From: CAVTJL01 sp963735065
GTDB lineage: Bacteria > Pseudomonadota > Alphaproteobacteria > Geminicoccales > Geminicoccaceae
Assembly (NCBI GenBank): GCA_963735065.1
Contig: CAVTJL010000001.1
Span: 620,001-684,000, forward strand
Direction of reading: 5' to 3'
DNA: 64,000 nucleotides
The translations under genes and the position numbers were made by a program. The notes beneath the pieces were generated by a model, which was given only the letters and a program-made list of their open reading frames with translations, did not search any database and was not told where the DNA came from. Of this stretch, positions 1-11,275 are shown piece by piece. The first letter of the stretch is position 1. Each line of letters opens with the position of its first letter.

Positions 1-13
1 AAGGAAGGCAGGC

Positions 14-1402
14 ATGACAGATAGGATTGATGGCGGGGCAAAGGGCCCGCCGACGGGTGGCAGGGGCCTCAGCCGGCGTCTGGCACTGGGCGCCCTCGGC
101 AGTGTGGTGGCAGCACCCGCGGTGATGCGCTTCGGCCGCGCGGCCGCGGCGGACACGCCCTCGGGCAAGATCGTCTCCTATGCCTCCGCGGGCCAGCGCT
201 GGGAATTCCCGCAGCGCGGGGTCTACCCGCTGTTCCAGAAGAAGTTCCCGGACATCGAGGTCACCTTCGTGGCCGAGCCCATCGCCGACATGCTGCCGAA
301 GTCGGCGATCGCGATGGCATCGAAGAGCGACCGCTACGACGTCATCCACGAGGACTACAATTATCTGCCCCAGTTCATGGCGCAGAAGGCGGTCGAGCCG
401 ATCCAGCCCTATCTCGACAAGGACCCGGCCTACAAGGCCGACATCCTGGCCGATATTCCCGAGAACGTGCTCGATCTCTACCGTGACAAGCCGGCAGCCG
501 AAGGCGGTATCCTCTACGGCCTGCCGCCCGACAGCAACACGCAGCTCCAGTATTACCGGGCCGACGTGCTGGAGAAGGCGGGCTTCAAGAAGCCGGCCGA
601 GACCTGGGAAGAATCGATCGAGATCGCCAAGACGATCTCCGAGGGTGGCAAGAAGCGCGTCGTGGGCACGAGCCTCAAGCGCGGCTTTTGGGCCGGCACC
701 GTGCTGATCACGCTCCTGCGCAGCCATGGCGGCGACTGGTTCGACAAGATGGCGCCGGGCGGCTGGCACCCGGCGCTCGACACCGACGCCGGCCACATGG
801 CCTTCGACACGCTGATGAAGCTGACGCCCTTCCTCGATCCCACGGCCTTGAACGCCTCGGACGACGAATTGAACGCGGCGATGCTCAACGGCACCTGGCT
901 CTATGCGCCGGCGCAGTGGGGCGGGTCGACGATGAACGACCCGAAGTTCACCAAGTTCTCCGAGGAATGGAAGGTGGCGGTGGTGCCCAAGGGCGCCAAT
1001 CCCGACGGCCGCTTCGCGCCGCACATGGGCGGCCTCGGCCTCATCATCCCGGCCTTCTCGAAGAACAAGGATGCCGCCTGGGAGTGGGTGAAGTTCTGCT
1101 GCAGCGGCGACAAGCAGGACCCGGCGATCGGCAAGGCGTGGGTCGAGAACACCGGCCAGCCTGCGCGTCTCTCCCTGCTGCGCGAGTACAGCAACATCCG
1201 CCCCTACTTCACCGGCATGATGGAATCGCTGCCGCTCGCGATGCGCTTCCTGCCCATCCCGGAATCGAACGCGCTCTACGAGATGGTGGGAACGGAGGTC
1301 TCGAGCGTGGTGACCGGCGGCAAGTCACCGGCCGATGCCCTGAAGTCGATGCAGGCCCAGGCGACCCGCATCATGACCCGCGGCGGCTACTACAGGACGT
1401 AG
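14..1402 (+). CDS. Sugar-type ABC transporter substrate-binding protein (family 1), Tat-exported
   Basis: Periplasmic solute-binding component of an ABC importer, 462 aa, as long as typical MalE/UgpB-family proteins. The N-terminus carries a twin-arginine signal (SRRLALGALG around residues 20-29), a hydrophobic stretch and an AAAA-type cleavage region near residue 46. A strong Shine-Dalgarno (AAGGAAGG) lies just upstream of the ATG. It opens a cluster with two MalF/MalG-type permeases and a MalK/UgpC-type ATPase downstream on the same strand, which supports the assignment. The ligand cannot be read from sequence; sugars, polyols or glycerol phosphodiesters are typical of the family. The upstream promoter lies outside the window. 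Confidence 0.9.
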   Translation: MTDRIDGGAKGPPTGGRGLSRRLALGALGSVVAAPAVMRFGRAAAADTPSGKIVSYASAGQRWEFPQRGVYPLFQKKFPDIEVTFVAEPIADMLPKSAIAMASKSDRYDVIHEDYNYLPQFMAQKAVEPIQPYLDKDPAYKADILADIPENVLDLYRDKPAAEGGILYGLPPDSNTQLQYYRADVLEKAGFKKPAETWEESIEIAKTISEGGKKRVVGTSLKRGFWAGTVLITLLRSHGGDWFDKMAPGGWHPALDTDAGHMAFDTLMKLTPFLDPTALNASDDELNAAMLNGTWLYAPAQWGGSTMNDPKFTKFSEEWKVAVVPKGANPDGRFAPHMGGLGLIIPAFSKNKDAAWEWVKFCCSGDKQDPAIGKAWVENTGQPARLSLLREYSNIRPYFTGMMESLPLAMRFLPIPESNALYEMVGTEVSSVVTGGKSPADALKSMQAQATRIMTRGGYYRT

Positions 1403-1448
1403 ACCACGATCGTAGGTCTGGAGACAGGATGAGGAAGGGGACGCTGGT

Positions 1449-2357
1449 ATGACGGCGCAAGGTGCGGCGACCCTCGGCGGGCGCAGCTGGCGGCGCGACG
1501 AGCGCTTCGTGGCGCTGCTGCTCCTGGCACCCAGCGTCCTCTACCTCTTCGTCATGGCGATCTATCCCACGATCTACTCGCTGTGGCTCGCCTTCGAGAA
1601 CTACACGCTCTACCGCCCGGACATGGTGTCCTTCGCCGGGCTCGAGAACTTCCAGCTCGTCTGGAGCGACGAGGTCTTCTGGCAAAGCCTGAAGGTCACC
1701 GTCATCTTCGCCCTGGCCGCGGTCGCGATCGAGCTCGTGCTGGGCTTGGCCGTTGCTATCCTGCTCGACCGCGAGATGCTGGGCATCGGCGTTCTCCGCA
1801 CGCTCCTGATCGTGCCGGTGCTGATCTCGCCGGTCGGCATGGGGCTCACCTGGCGCTACATCCTGGCGCCCAGCTACGGCCTTTTGAACTACTTCCTGCA
1901 GAAGGCGGGCCTGCCGCCGGTCGACTGGATCGTCAGCACGACCTGGTCCCTGCCGATGGTCATCCTGGTCGACGTCTGGCAATGGACGCCTTTCGTCACG
2001 CTCATCCTGCTCTCGGCCATCCAGGGCGTCTCGGTCGAGGTCGTCGAGGCGGCCTCGCTCGACGGGCTCACCGAGTGGCAGAAGCTGCGGCGCATCATCA
2101 TCCCGCTGATCTATCCGGTGATGATGGTCGTCGTGCTGATCCGGCTGATCGACGCCATCCGCACCTTCGACCTCATCTTCGTCCTGACCCGCGGCGGGCC
2201 CGGCTCGTCCACGGAGATCTTGAGCATCTACAGCTACGTCACCGGCTTCACCGCGGGCGACATGGGCAGCGCCGCCGCCATCGCCTGGATCACCGTGATC
2301 TTGATCAACCTGCTCGTCATCCTCTTCCTGCGCACGCTGGCCAAGGCGGAGGGCTAG
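1449..2357 (+). CDS. ABC transporter permease, MalF/UgpA type
   Basis: Inner-membrane permease of 302 aa with about six hydrophobic segments. The ATPase-coupling EAA loop (EAASLDG followed by LRRIIIPLIYP) sits around residues 200-222, where it belongs in this family. A good Shine-Dalgarno (GGAAGGGG) precedes the ATG. It lies 46 nt after the binding protein and 4 nt before the second permease, so it is almost certainly cotranscribed. It should form a heterodimer with the next gene product. Confidence 0.93.
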   Translation: MTAQGAATLGGRSWRRDERFVALLLLAPSVLYLFVMAIYPTIYSLWLAFENYTLYRPDMVSFAGLENFQLVWSDEVFWQSLKVTVIFALAAVAIELVLGLAVAILLDREMLGIGVLRTLLIVPVLISPVGMGLTWRYILAPSYGLLNYFLQKAGLPPVDWIVSTTWSLPMVILVDVWQWTPFVTLILLSAIQGVSVEVVEAASLDGLTEWQKLRRIIIPLIYPVMMVVVLIRLIDAIRTFDLIFVLTRGGPGSSTEILSIYSYVTGFTAGDMGSAAAIAWITVILINLLVILFLRTLAKAEG

Positions 2358-2361
2358 ATCC

Positions 2362-3240
2362 GTGATCGAGACGCGCGACGCCAAGGTCTTCGCCCGGGCG
2401 GGTGCCGGCGGGGCACGGGCGCAGGCCGGGCGGATCATGCCGGGGCTGCTCAAGATGGCGGCCGTCCTGGTCGTCGCCGCCTGGCTCTTCCCGGTCTACT
2501 GGATCGTCCTCACCTCGTTCAAGCCGGCGAGCGAGATCAACAATCCCACCCCCACCTTCCTCGCCACGCCCACGCTCGACAACTACCGCGACCTCTTCGG
2601 CCAGTTCGACTTCGCCCACGTTCTCACCAACAGCATCGCCATCTCCTGCATCTCCTGCGCCTTCGTCATCGTGCTGGGCGTCCTCGCCGCCTACGCCCTG
2701 GCGCGCATGGAGGTTCCGGGTGCCAAGCACATAGCGCTCTGGATCCTCTCGCTGCGCTTCATTCCGGCCATCGCGGTGGGCATTCCCTTCTACCTCGAAT
2801 GGCAGAAGTTCAACCTGCTCGACAGCTGGACGGGCCTGGTGCTGGTCTATGTGGCCTTCAACCTGCCCTTCGCGATCTGGCTCCTGCGCGGCTTTCTTGC
2901 CGAGGTGCCGATCGAGCTCGAGGAGGCGGCGCTGCTCGACGGGCTCTCGCGCCTGCAGATCATCCGCCGGATCGTCGTGCCCGTGGCGCTGCCCGGCCTC
3001 GCCTCGACCGCGATTTTTACTTTTGTCTTCATGTGGAACGAATATCTGATGGCGCTGCTCCTGACCTCGGTCGACGCGGTGACGGTGCCGGTGTCGATCA
3101 CGAAGTTCATCATGCCCTATTCTATTCTCTGGGGTGACCTCAGCGCCGCGGTCGTGATCCAGCTCATCCCGATGCTGGTCGTCGTCTTCCTCCTCCAGCG
3201 CCACATCGTCCGCGGCATGACGCTGGGCGCGGTCAAGTGA
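2362..3240 (+). CDS. ABC transporter permease, MalG/UgpE type
   Basis: Second inner-membrane permease, 292 aa, starting at GTG only 4 nt after the previous stop. Hydrophobic segments begin near residue 30 and the EAA loop is clear (EEAALLDGLSRLQIIRRIVVP). The gene order binding protein, MalF-like, MalG-like, ATPase is the standard CUT1 sugar-importer layout. Roughly the first 25 residues before the first membrane segment are Ala/Gly-rich and poorly constrained, so a slightly later start is possible. Confidence 0.92.
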   Translation: MIETRDAKVFARAGAGGARAQAGRIMPGLLKMAAVLVVAAWLFPVYWIVLTSFKPASEINNPTPTFLATPTLDNYRDLFGQFDFAHVLTNSIAISCISCAFVIVLGVLAAYALARMEVPGAKHIALWILSLRFIPAIAVGIPFYLEWQKFNLLDSWTGLVLVYVAFNLPFAIWLLRGFLAEVPIELEEAALLDGLSRLQIIRRIVVPVALPGLASTAIFTFVFMWNEYLMALLLTSVDAVTVPVSITKFIMPYSILWGDLSAAVVIQLIPMLVVVFLLQRHIVRGMTLGAVK

Positions 3241-3274
3241 GCAGCCATCGCTGCGGCAGTCCGGAGCAAACGCC

Positions 3275-4444
3275 ATGACGCTTTCCCTCCAGGGCGTCCA
3301 GAAGGTCTACCCCTCGGGATTCCAGGCCGTGCACGGGCTGGACCTCGAGATCGGGGAGGGCGAGTTCTTCACCCTCCTCGGCCCCTCCGGCTGCGGCAAG
3401 ACCACGACGCTGCGGATGATCGCCGGGCTCGAGATCCCGACCGGCGGCCGCATCGCGATCAACGGGAAGGACTTCACCCGCACCCACCCGCGCGAGCGCG
3501 ACGTCGCGATGGTGTTCCAGAGCTACGCGCTCTACCCGCACATGACGGTGCGCCAGAACCTCGTCCTCAACCTCGAGGTCAAGAAGGTCGCGAAGGCCGA
3601 GATCGACAAGCGGGTGAAGGACGTCTCCCGCATGCTCGACATCGAGCGGCTCCTGGACAGCAAGCCCGGCCAGCTCTCGGGCGGGCAGCGCCAGCGCGTG
3701 GCGCTCGGCCGGGCGCTGATCCGGCGGCCCAACATCTTCCTGATGGACGAGCCCTTGAGCAATCTCGACCTGAAGCTGCGCGAGCGCACCAGGACCGAGC
3801 TCAAGAAGCTGCACGAGCAGCTGCGCGTCGCCACGATCTACGTCACCCACGACCAGGCCGAGGCGCTCGTCCTCTCCGATCGCATCGGCATCATGAACGG
3901 CGGCAACCTGCTCCAGGTCGGCACGCCGCAGGAGATCTACGACCGCCCCTGCGAGATCTTCGTCGCCAAGTTCGTCGGCACGCCCTCGATCAACCTCTTG
4001 CCGGTGACGGTGGGCGAGGAGGCGGGAGGCCTGACGCTGCGCCTCACCGCCACCGGGGCCCTCCTCGGCGGGGCGCTGATCCCGGCCGAGCCCGACGTGA
4101 TGCCGCTTCTGCGCCAGGCGGGCGGGCAGGCCGTGCTGGGGGTGCGGCCCGAGGCCGTGGCTCTCCTCCACGAGCCAGAGCCCGACGCCGTCGCGGCCCG
4201 CATCGACATCATCGAGCCCATGGGCTCGGTCAACCACATCGTCCTCGCCGTCGACGGCATCGACAACGTCACGAGCGACGCCGAGCCCTTCATCGCCGTC
4301 GTCCGCTCGAACGAGGAGTTTCATCAGGGTGCGCGCACCTGGCTCACGCTGAGGCCGGACCGCCTCGTCCTCTTCGATCGCGAGAAGGGCCATGCGCTGG
4401 CCAACCTGTCCCCGAGCCGGACCTGGCGCACGGCCCAATGCTAG
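3275..4444 (+). CDS. ABC transporter ATP-binding protein, MalK/UgpC type
   Basis: Energising subunit of the importer, 389 aa. It has Walker A (GPSGCGKTT, residues 36-44), the signature LSGGQRQRVALGRAL, Walker B (FLMDEPLSNLD), the switch histidine (THDQAEAL) and a C-terminal extension of about 140 residues matching the TOBE/MalK regulatory region. Its length is normal for UgpC/MalK. The last codons overlap the ATG of the following monooxygenase-like gene (ATGCTAG), so translation of the two is probably coupled. Confidence 0.94.
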   Translation: MTLSLQGVQKVYPSGFQAVHGLDLEIGEGEFFTLLGPSGCGKTTTLRMIAGLEIPTGGRIAINGKDFTRTHPRERDVAMVFQSYALYPHMTVRQNLVLNLEVKKVAKAEIDKRVKDVSRMLDIERLLDSKPGQLSGGQRQRVALGRALIRRPNIFLMDEPLSNLDLKLRERTRTELKKLHEQLRVATIYVTHDQAEALVLSDRIGIMNGGNLLQVGTPQEIYDRPCEIFVAKFVGTPSINLLPVTVGEEAGGLTLRLTATGALLGGALIPAEPDVMPLLRQAGGQAVLGVRPEAVALLHEPEPDAVAARIDIIEPMGSVNHIVLAVDGIDNVTSDAEPFIAVVRSNEEFHQGARTWLTLRPDRLVLFDREKGHALANLSPSRTWRTAQC

Positions 4445-5640
4445 CGCAGGAGCCCAGACCCCCGGGCTTCGTCGGCGATGCGAGCGACATCGTCGAGCGC
4501 ACCTGCGCCCTCATCCCGGCACTCCGCGCCCGGGCAACGGAGTGCGAGGAGCTGCGCGCCATGCCGGCGGCGAGCGTGCGCGACCTCAAGGCCGCGGGGA
4601 CCGCGCGCATCCTGCAGCCGGCCCGCTATGGCGGCCGCGAGGCCGGGCTCGAGGCGGTGGTGGACGGGCTGAGCGCGGTGGCACGCGGCTGCGGCTCCAC
4701 CGCCTGGATCATGGCGCAGCATGTCAGCCACAACTTCATGCTCTCCCACTGGCCGGACGAGGCCCAGCAGGCGGTCTGGGGCGAGGACCCCGAGGCCTTT
4801 CTCAGCGGCATCTTCATCGCCCGCTGCGGGCGCGCCCGAAAGGTCGAGGGCGGCTACGTGCTCTCCGGCCGCTGGCCCTGGGTCAGCGGGGTCAGCACCT
4901 GCGACTGGTGCCTCTTCTCGGCCGACACCGACGAGGGCGGGGAGGCGCCGGTCGACCGCCACTTCGCGCTGAAGGCCGGCCAGTTCGAGATCATCGACAC
5001 CTGGCGGGCGATGGGCCTCAAGGGCTCGTCCAGCAACGACGTGAAGGTCGACGAGGTCTTCGTGCCCGAGCACATGACCCTCTCGATCGCCCATCTCAGG
5101 GGCGGCCCGACCCCGGGCAACCGCCTCAACACCGCCGCCGTCTACCGCGTGCCGAGCTACCCGATCTTCGGCGTCTTCATCACCAGCGCCTGCCTCGGCA
5201 TCGCCGAGGCGGCGCTCGAGCGCTACATCGAGAGCGCCAGGGGCCGGGTGGCCCTGATGTCGCGCGGCAAGGTCGAAGGCTACCTGACCCAGCAGGTCAA
5301 GGTGGCCGACGCCGCCACCTCCGTCGCCGCGGCGCGCACGATGATGCTCGAGGTCTGCCGCGAGGCCATGGCGCTGGCCTGCCGGGACGCGCTGCCGAGC
5401 GACGAGCAGCGGGCGAAGTTCCGCGCACATACGGCCTACGCCGGACGCCTCGCGATGAGCGCCGTCAACCTGCTGTGGGACGCGGGCGGCGGTGCCGGGA
5501 TCTACGAGAGCAATCCCATGTCGCGCCTCTTTCGCGACATGGCCGCCGCCAACCGCCACTTCACCCAGAACTGGGACGTGAACGGCGGCACCTATGGCAA
5601 GGTCCTGATGGGCCTGGGCCTGGACAATCCTTCTCTTTAG
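4438..5640 (+). CDS. Acyl-CoA dehydrogenase-fold flavin-dependent monooxygenase
   Basis: A 400-aa protein with acyl-CoA dehydrogenase N-terminal, middle and C-terminal domains. The motif pattern (LQPARYGG, GSTAWIMAQH, SGRWPWVSG, GLKGSSSNDV) is that of the group D monooxygenases such as HsaA/HpaB/DszC-like enzymes rather than true beta-oxidation dehydrogenases. Such enzymes use reduced flavin from a separate reductase, and none is adjacent. The gene overlaps the transporter ATPase by 7 nt, which suggests that it acts on the imported compound. The exact substrate is unknown. Confidence 0.8.
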   Translation: MLAQEPRPPGFVGDASDIVERTCALIPALRARATECEELRAMPAASVRDLKAAGTARILQPARYGGREAGLEAVVDGLSAVARGCGSTAWIMAQHVSHNFMLSHWPDEAQQAVWGEDPEAFLSGIFIARCGRARKVEGGYVLSGRWPWVSGVSTCDWCLFSADTDEGGEAPVDRHFALKAGQFEIIDTWRAMGLKGSSSNDVKVDEVFVPEHMTLSIAHLRGGPTPGNRLNTAAVYRVPSYPIFGVFITSACLGIAEAALERYIESARGRVALMSRGKVEGYLTQQVKVADAATSVAAARTMMLEVCREAMALACRDALPSDEQRAKFRAHTAYAGRLAMSAVNLLWDAGGGAGIYESNPMSRLFRDMAAANRHFTQNWDVNGGTYGKVLMGLGLDNPSL

Positions 5641-5703
5641 CGCGACTGCCGGCTGCAGGGCGCGGACGAGAAAAGCGGCCCGATCGCGGAGCCCGCCCGC
5701 CCC

Positions 5704-6678
<975 letters not shown>

Positions 6679-6691
6679 GCCGGCCGTCGCC

Positions 6692-7764
<1,073 letters not shown>

Positions 7765-7765
<1 letters not shown>

Positions 7766-9297
7766 CAGGCCATGCCCACCGGCTGCGGCAGGGGATCCAT
7801 GATGTCGTCCGGCCTGCTCCTGATCATGTCCTCGAGCTCCTTGCGGACCGCCCGCGCCCCCGCATCGTCGAAGAGATTGTCCATCTCGTCGGGGTCGTTG
7901 ACGAAGTCGTAGAGCTCGCCAGCACCCGAGCCGAGCTCCATGGTCATGCGGTGGGTCTTGGTCCGCACGGTCCGCAGCTTCAGCGCCACGCCGCAGCGCG
8001 AGGCGTGGAGGTCCCACTCGTTCAAGGCGAAGTCCCGCGTGTCGCCCTTGCCCTCGACGAGGCCGCGCAGCGAGCGGCCATGCATGGGCGAGGTCTGCTC
8101 CACGCCCGCATAGTCGATGAAGGTGGCACCGAGATCGAGGGTCGAGACGGGGTCGGTGACCACCTGCCCCTTGGGCACGCCCGGCCCCGAGACGATGCAC
8201 CCCACCCGCAGCAGGCCGTCATAGGGGATCGGCCCCTTGAGGATCAGGCCATGGTCGCCCAGCCAGTCGCCATGGTCCGAGGTGTAGACGACGATCGTGT
8301 TCTCGGCGAGGCCCAGCGTGTCGAGCTCGGTGAGGATGCGGCCGACATTGTGGTCGATCAGCGAGATCATGCCGTAATAGTTGGCGATCAGGGCACGCAG
8401 CTGCTCGTCCGTCTGGGGCGGGATGCGCGAGTAGTTCTGGCGCATGTTGCGCAGCGACTCGTCCTTCAGATCGGGCACGCCCTCGAGGCTGGCACGGTGC
8501 CACCAGGGGCGCCGGTCGAGATCCTGCGTGCGGTGCTTGGGCAGGTCGACATCGGCCGGATCGTGCATCCGGCTCCACGGATCGGGGCAGTCGAAGGGAT
8601 GGTGCGGATCCGGGAAGGACGCCCAGATGCAGAAGGGCTCGTCCTTGTGCTCGCGGAGGTGCGCGATGGTCCGGTCGCCCACCCAGGTCGAGTTGTGCCA
8701 GGCCGTGGGCAGCGCCGAGTGCCAGGTCTGTGCTGCGTCGGTCTCGGGCGGCAGATGCGTCTGGTAGAGGCGGTTCTTCTCCTCGCCCAGGCCGTCGCCA
8801 TAGTACCAGCGCTCGTAATGCTGGCCCGAGGGCGGCTTCATCGGCAGCATGTGGTTGTGGCCCTCGACCACCAGCTCGACATGATCAAAGCCCATATAGG
8901 GCCCGTACCAGTCGGGGCCGTAGTTCTGCATGCTCCGCCGGCACTCGGGCGTTCCGGTGGGCGCGAAGGTGTGGGCGGTGGCGAAATGGGCCTTGCCCAA
9001 AAGCGCCGTGTGATAGCCCCCCTGCGAGAGCTGGCCCGCGAAGCTCCTGGCGCCGATCTTGGGATCGAGGTCGATGCCGTTGTCGTGGACGCCGTGCGTC
9101 AGCGGCAGCAGGCCGGTCAGGATCGAGGCGCGCGCCGGCTGGCAGACCGGGTTGGGCGTGATGCAGGTCTGGAGGTGGGTGCCGTTCTGCGCCAGCCGGT
9201 CCAGATGCGGCGTGCGGATGTTGCGGCCGGCGAAGCCGTAGCAGTCGCCGCGTTGCTGATCCGAGGTGATGAAGAGAATATTCGGGCGGGAAGCCAT
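7765..9297 (-). CDS. Type I sulfatase (arylsulfatase/choline-sulfatase family)
   Basis: Hydrolyses sulfate or phosphonate esters using a formylglycine residue. The maturation motif C-x-P-x-R is present as CQPAR with Cys52, and the N-terminal metal-binding segment NILFITSDQQ is typical. A second metal/active-site region (YTSDHGDWLGDHG) lies in the C-terminal half. At 510 aa it has normal family length. No signal peptide is visible, so it acts in the cytoplasm on imported material. It sits between DppC and DppD genes and overlaps DppD by one base, so it belongs to the transport operon. An activating enzyme for the cysteine is not seen in the window. Confidence 0.92.
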
Positions 9298-9352
9298 CTA
9301 CTCCTCCCTGGCAGGCGATGATGATGATGAGGGTGGCAGGCACGGCGCTGGA

Positions 9353-10282
9353 TCACGTCATGGGCTGGGCTCCCCCGAGCACCGATCGTCCGCGCGGGTC
9401 GAAATAGTCGCGCAGGCCGTCGCCCAGCAGGTTGAAGGCCATCATCGTGACGAGCAGGAAGACGCCCGGAAACACCGAGATCCAGGGCGCGAACATCAGA
9501 TACTCGTTGCCGCCGGCGATCATGACGCCCCAGCTCGACTGGGGCGGCTGGATGCCCATGCCGAGAAAGCTCAAGGTCGCCTCGGTAAGGATCACGTTCC
9601 CCAGCAGCACGGTGGCCAGCACGATGATGGCGCTCGAGCAGTTGGGTAGCACATGCACGAGCACGATCCGGCCGCCACCCATGCCGATGGCCCTGCACGA
9701 GGTGATGTAGTCCCGCGCCATGACCGACAGGACCGAGCCGCGCGCCACCCGTGCGAACTGGGCGGCACGGTAGACCGCAAGCGCGATGATGACGTTGGTG
9801 AGGCTGGGCCCCAGCGTGCCGACGATGGCCAGCGCCAGGACCACGCCCGGCACCGACATGAGGATGTCGACGAGCCGCATGATCAGCTCGTCCAGGAGCC
9901 CGCCCGCATAGCCGGCGATGGCACCCAGGCCCACGCCCACCAGCATCGCGACGATGATCGTCACGATGCCGACGAACAGCGAGACCCTGGCGCCGTAGAG
10001 CACGCGCGACATCACGTCCCGCCCGTGCTCGTCCGTGCCCATCCAATGCTCCATGCTGGGCGCCAGCCACTGCTGGTCCGGCGACACGGCATCGGGCGGG
10101 TAGGGGCTGATGACGGGGGCAAGGAGCGCCAGCGCCAGCAGGATGACGACGAGCGCCGCGCTGATCCGGTTGAGCGGATCGCTCAGAAAGTCGCGCAGGC
10201 CGTCCACGAGCCGGGCGCGCGCGGGCGAGGTCTCCGGCACCGTCGCCCCCAGCGCCCCTGGCCCCTGCGGCGGCTGCGCCAT
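9353..10282 (-). CDS. Peptide/opine-type ABC transporter permease (DppC-like)
   Basis: Inner-membrane permease of 309 aa. After a short polar N-terminus there is a membrane segment near residue 40, a periplasmic loop, and then the binding-protein-dependent transport domain with coupling loop (YITSCRAIGMGGGRIVLVHV) and the typical DppC ending (LSFLGMGIQPPQSSWG). The ATG at 10282 is chosen because it lies 17 nt after the DppB-like stop; the longer open frame reads antisense-style residues across that gene. Confidence 0.92.
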   Translation of the reverse strand: MAQPPQGPGALGATVPETSPARARLVDGLRDFLSDPLNRISAALVVILLALALLAPVISPYPPDAVSPDQQWLAPSMEHWMGTDEHGRDVMSRVLYGARVSLFVGIVTIIVAMLVGVGLGAIAGYAGGLLDELIMRLVDILMSVPGVVLALAIVGTLGPSLTNVIIALAVYRAAQFARVARGSVLSVMARDYITSCRAIGMGGGRIVLVHVLPNCSSAIIVLATVLLGNVILTEATLSFLGMGIQPPQSSWGVMIAGGNEYLMFAPWISVFPGVFLLVTMMAFNLLGDGLRDYFDPRGRSVLGGAQPMT

Positions 10283-10299
10283 GGCAGGCCCCGGCGCGC

Positions 10300-11247
10300 T
10301 CAATTGCCGATCCTGGGGTCGACGATGCCATAGAGCACGTCGACGACGAGATTGGCCACGATGAAGACGACCGAGATCACCAGCACGACGCCCTGGGTCA
10401 CAAGCAGGTCCTTGGCGTAGATCGACTGGATCAGGAGCGTGCCGAGGCCCGGCAGGGCGAAGATGAACTCGACCGCGACCGCGGCGCCGATCAGGTTCGG
10501 GAACTGGAAGCCGATCACCGTGATCACCGGGTTGATCGCGTTCCGGAGCGCGTGGCGGAGGATGATGCGCCAGGTCGAGAGGCCCTTGGCCGCCGCCGTG
10601 CGGATATAGTCCTCCGAGAGCACCTCGAGCATGCTCGCACGCATCATCCGGGCAAGGAGGGCTGCGGGATGCGTGGCGATCGCCAGGACCGGCAGCACCA
10701 TCGCCTTGATGCCGTCGGTCTCGAGCGAGCCATTGATGGGGAAGATCGGGAAGGTGTAGGCGAAGATCAGGATCAGGATCAGCGCCAGCCAGAAGGTGGG
10801 CGTGCTGACCCCGACGATGGCGATGATGCGGGCGAGATAGTCGCTCCAGCGCCCCTGGAAGACGGCCGAGACGATCCCCAGGGGAATGCCGATCAGGATC
10901 GCCACTGCCATCGTGCCCACGATGAGCGTCAGCGTCACGGGCAGCGCCTTGCCGATCAGGTCCGACACCTCGAAGGGCTGCACGTAGGAGCGGCCGAGAT
11001 CGCCCAGGGCCGCGTGGCCCAGCCAGTCGCCGAAGCGCACATAGGCCGGGCGGTCGAGGCCCAGCTGATGGCGCGTGCGCGCCACCTCGGCCGGGTCGAC
11101 GGCGCTGGTGCCCTCCGCGCTGACACCCAGCGCCGTGAGCGCCGGATCGCCCGGCGACAGATAGCCCAGGCAAAAGACGATCACGGCGACGCCCAGCAGG
11201 GTCGGTATGGCGAGCAGCAGGCGCCGGATCAGCAGCTCGAGCGACAT
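10300..11247 (-). CDS. Peptide/opine-type ABC transporter permease (DppB-like)
   Basis: Inner-membrane permease of 315 aa, with the family-typical N-terminal segment (LLLAIPTLLGVAVIVFCL, then the GDPA motif), about six membrane spans and the coupling loop YIRTAAAKGLSTWRIILRHA. It follows the substrate-binding protein by 28 nt and precedes the DppC-like gene by 17 nt, giving the standard A-B-C order. Confidence 0.93.
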   Translation of the reverse strand: MSLELLIRRLLLAIPTLLGVAVIVFCLGYLSPGDPALTALGVSAEGTSAVDPAEVARTRHQLGLDRPAYVRFGDWLGHAALGDLGRSYVQPFEVSDLIGKALPVTLTLIVGTMAVAILIGIPLGIVSAVFQGRWSDYLARIIAIVGVSTPTFWLALILILIFAYTFPIFPINGSLETDGIKAMVLPVLAIATHPAALLARMMRASMLEVLSEDYIRTAAAKGLSTWRIILRHALRNAINPVITVIGFQFPNLIGAAVAVEFIFALPGLGTLLIQSIYAKDLLVTQGVVLVISVVFIVANLVVDVLYGIVDPRIGN

Positions 11248-11275
11248 GACGGCTGTCGAGGCCCGTAAGCCCGCG

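Noticed and set aside
1371..4438. Long acidic/histidine-rich minus-strand frames under the sugar ABC genes
   Set aside because: Antisense shadows of clearly supported transporter genes, rich in Asp-Arg-His repeats typical of complement reading.
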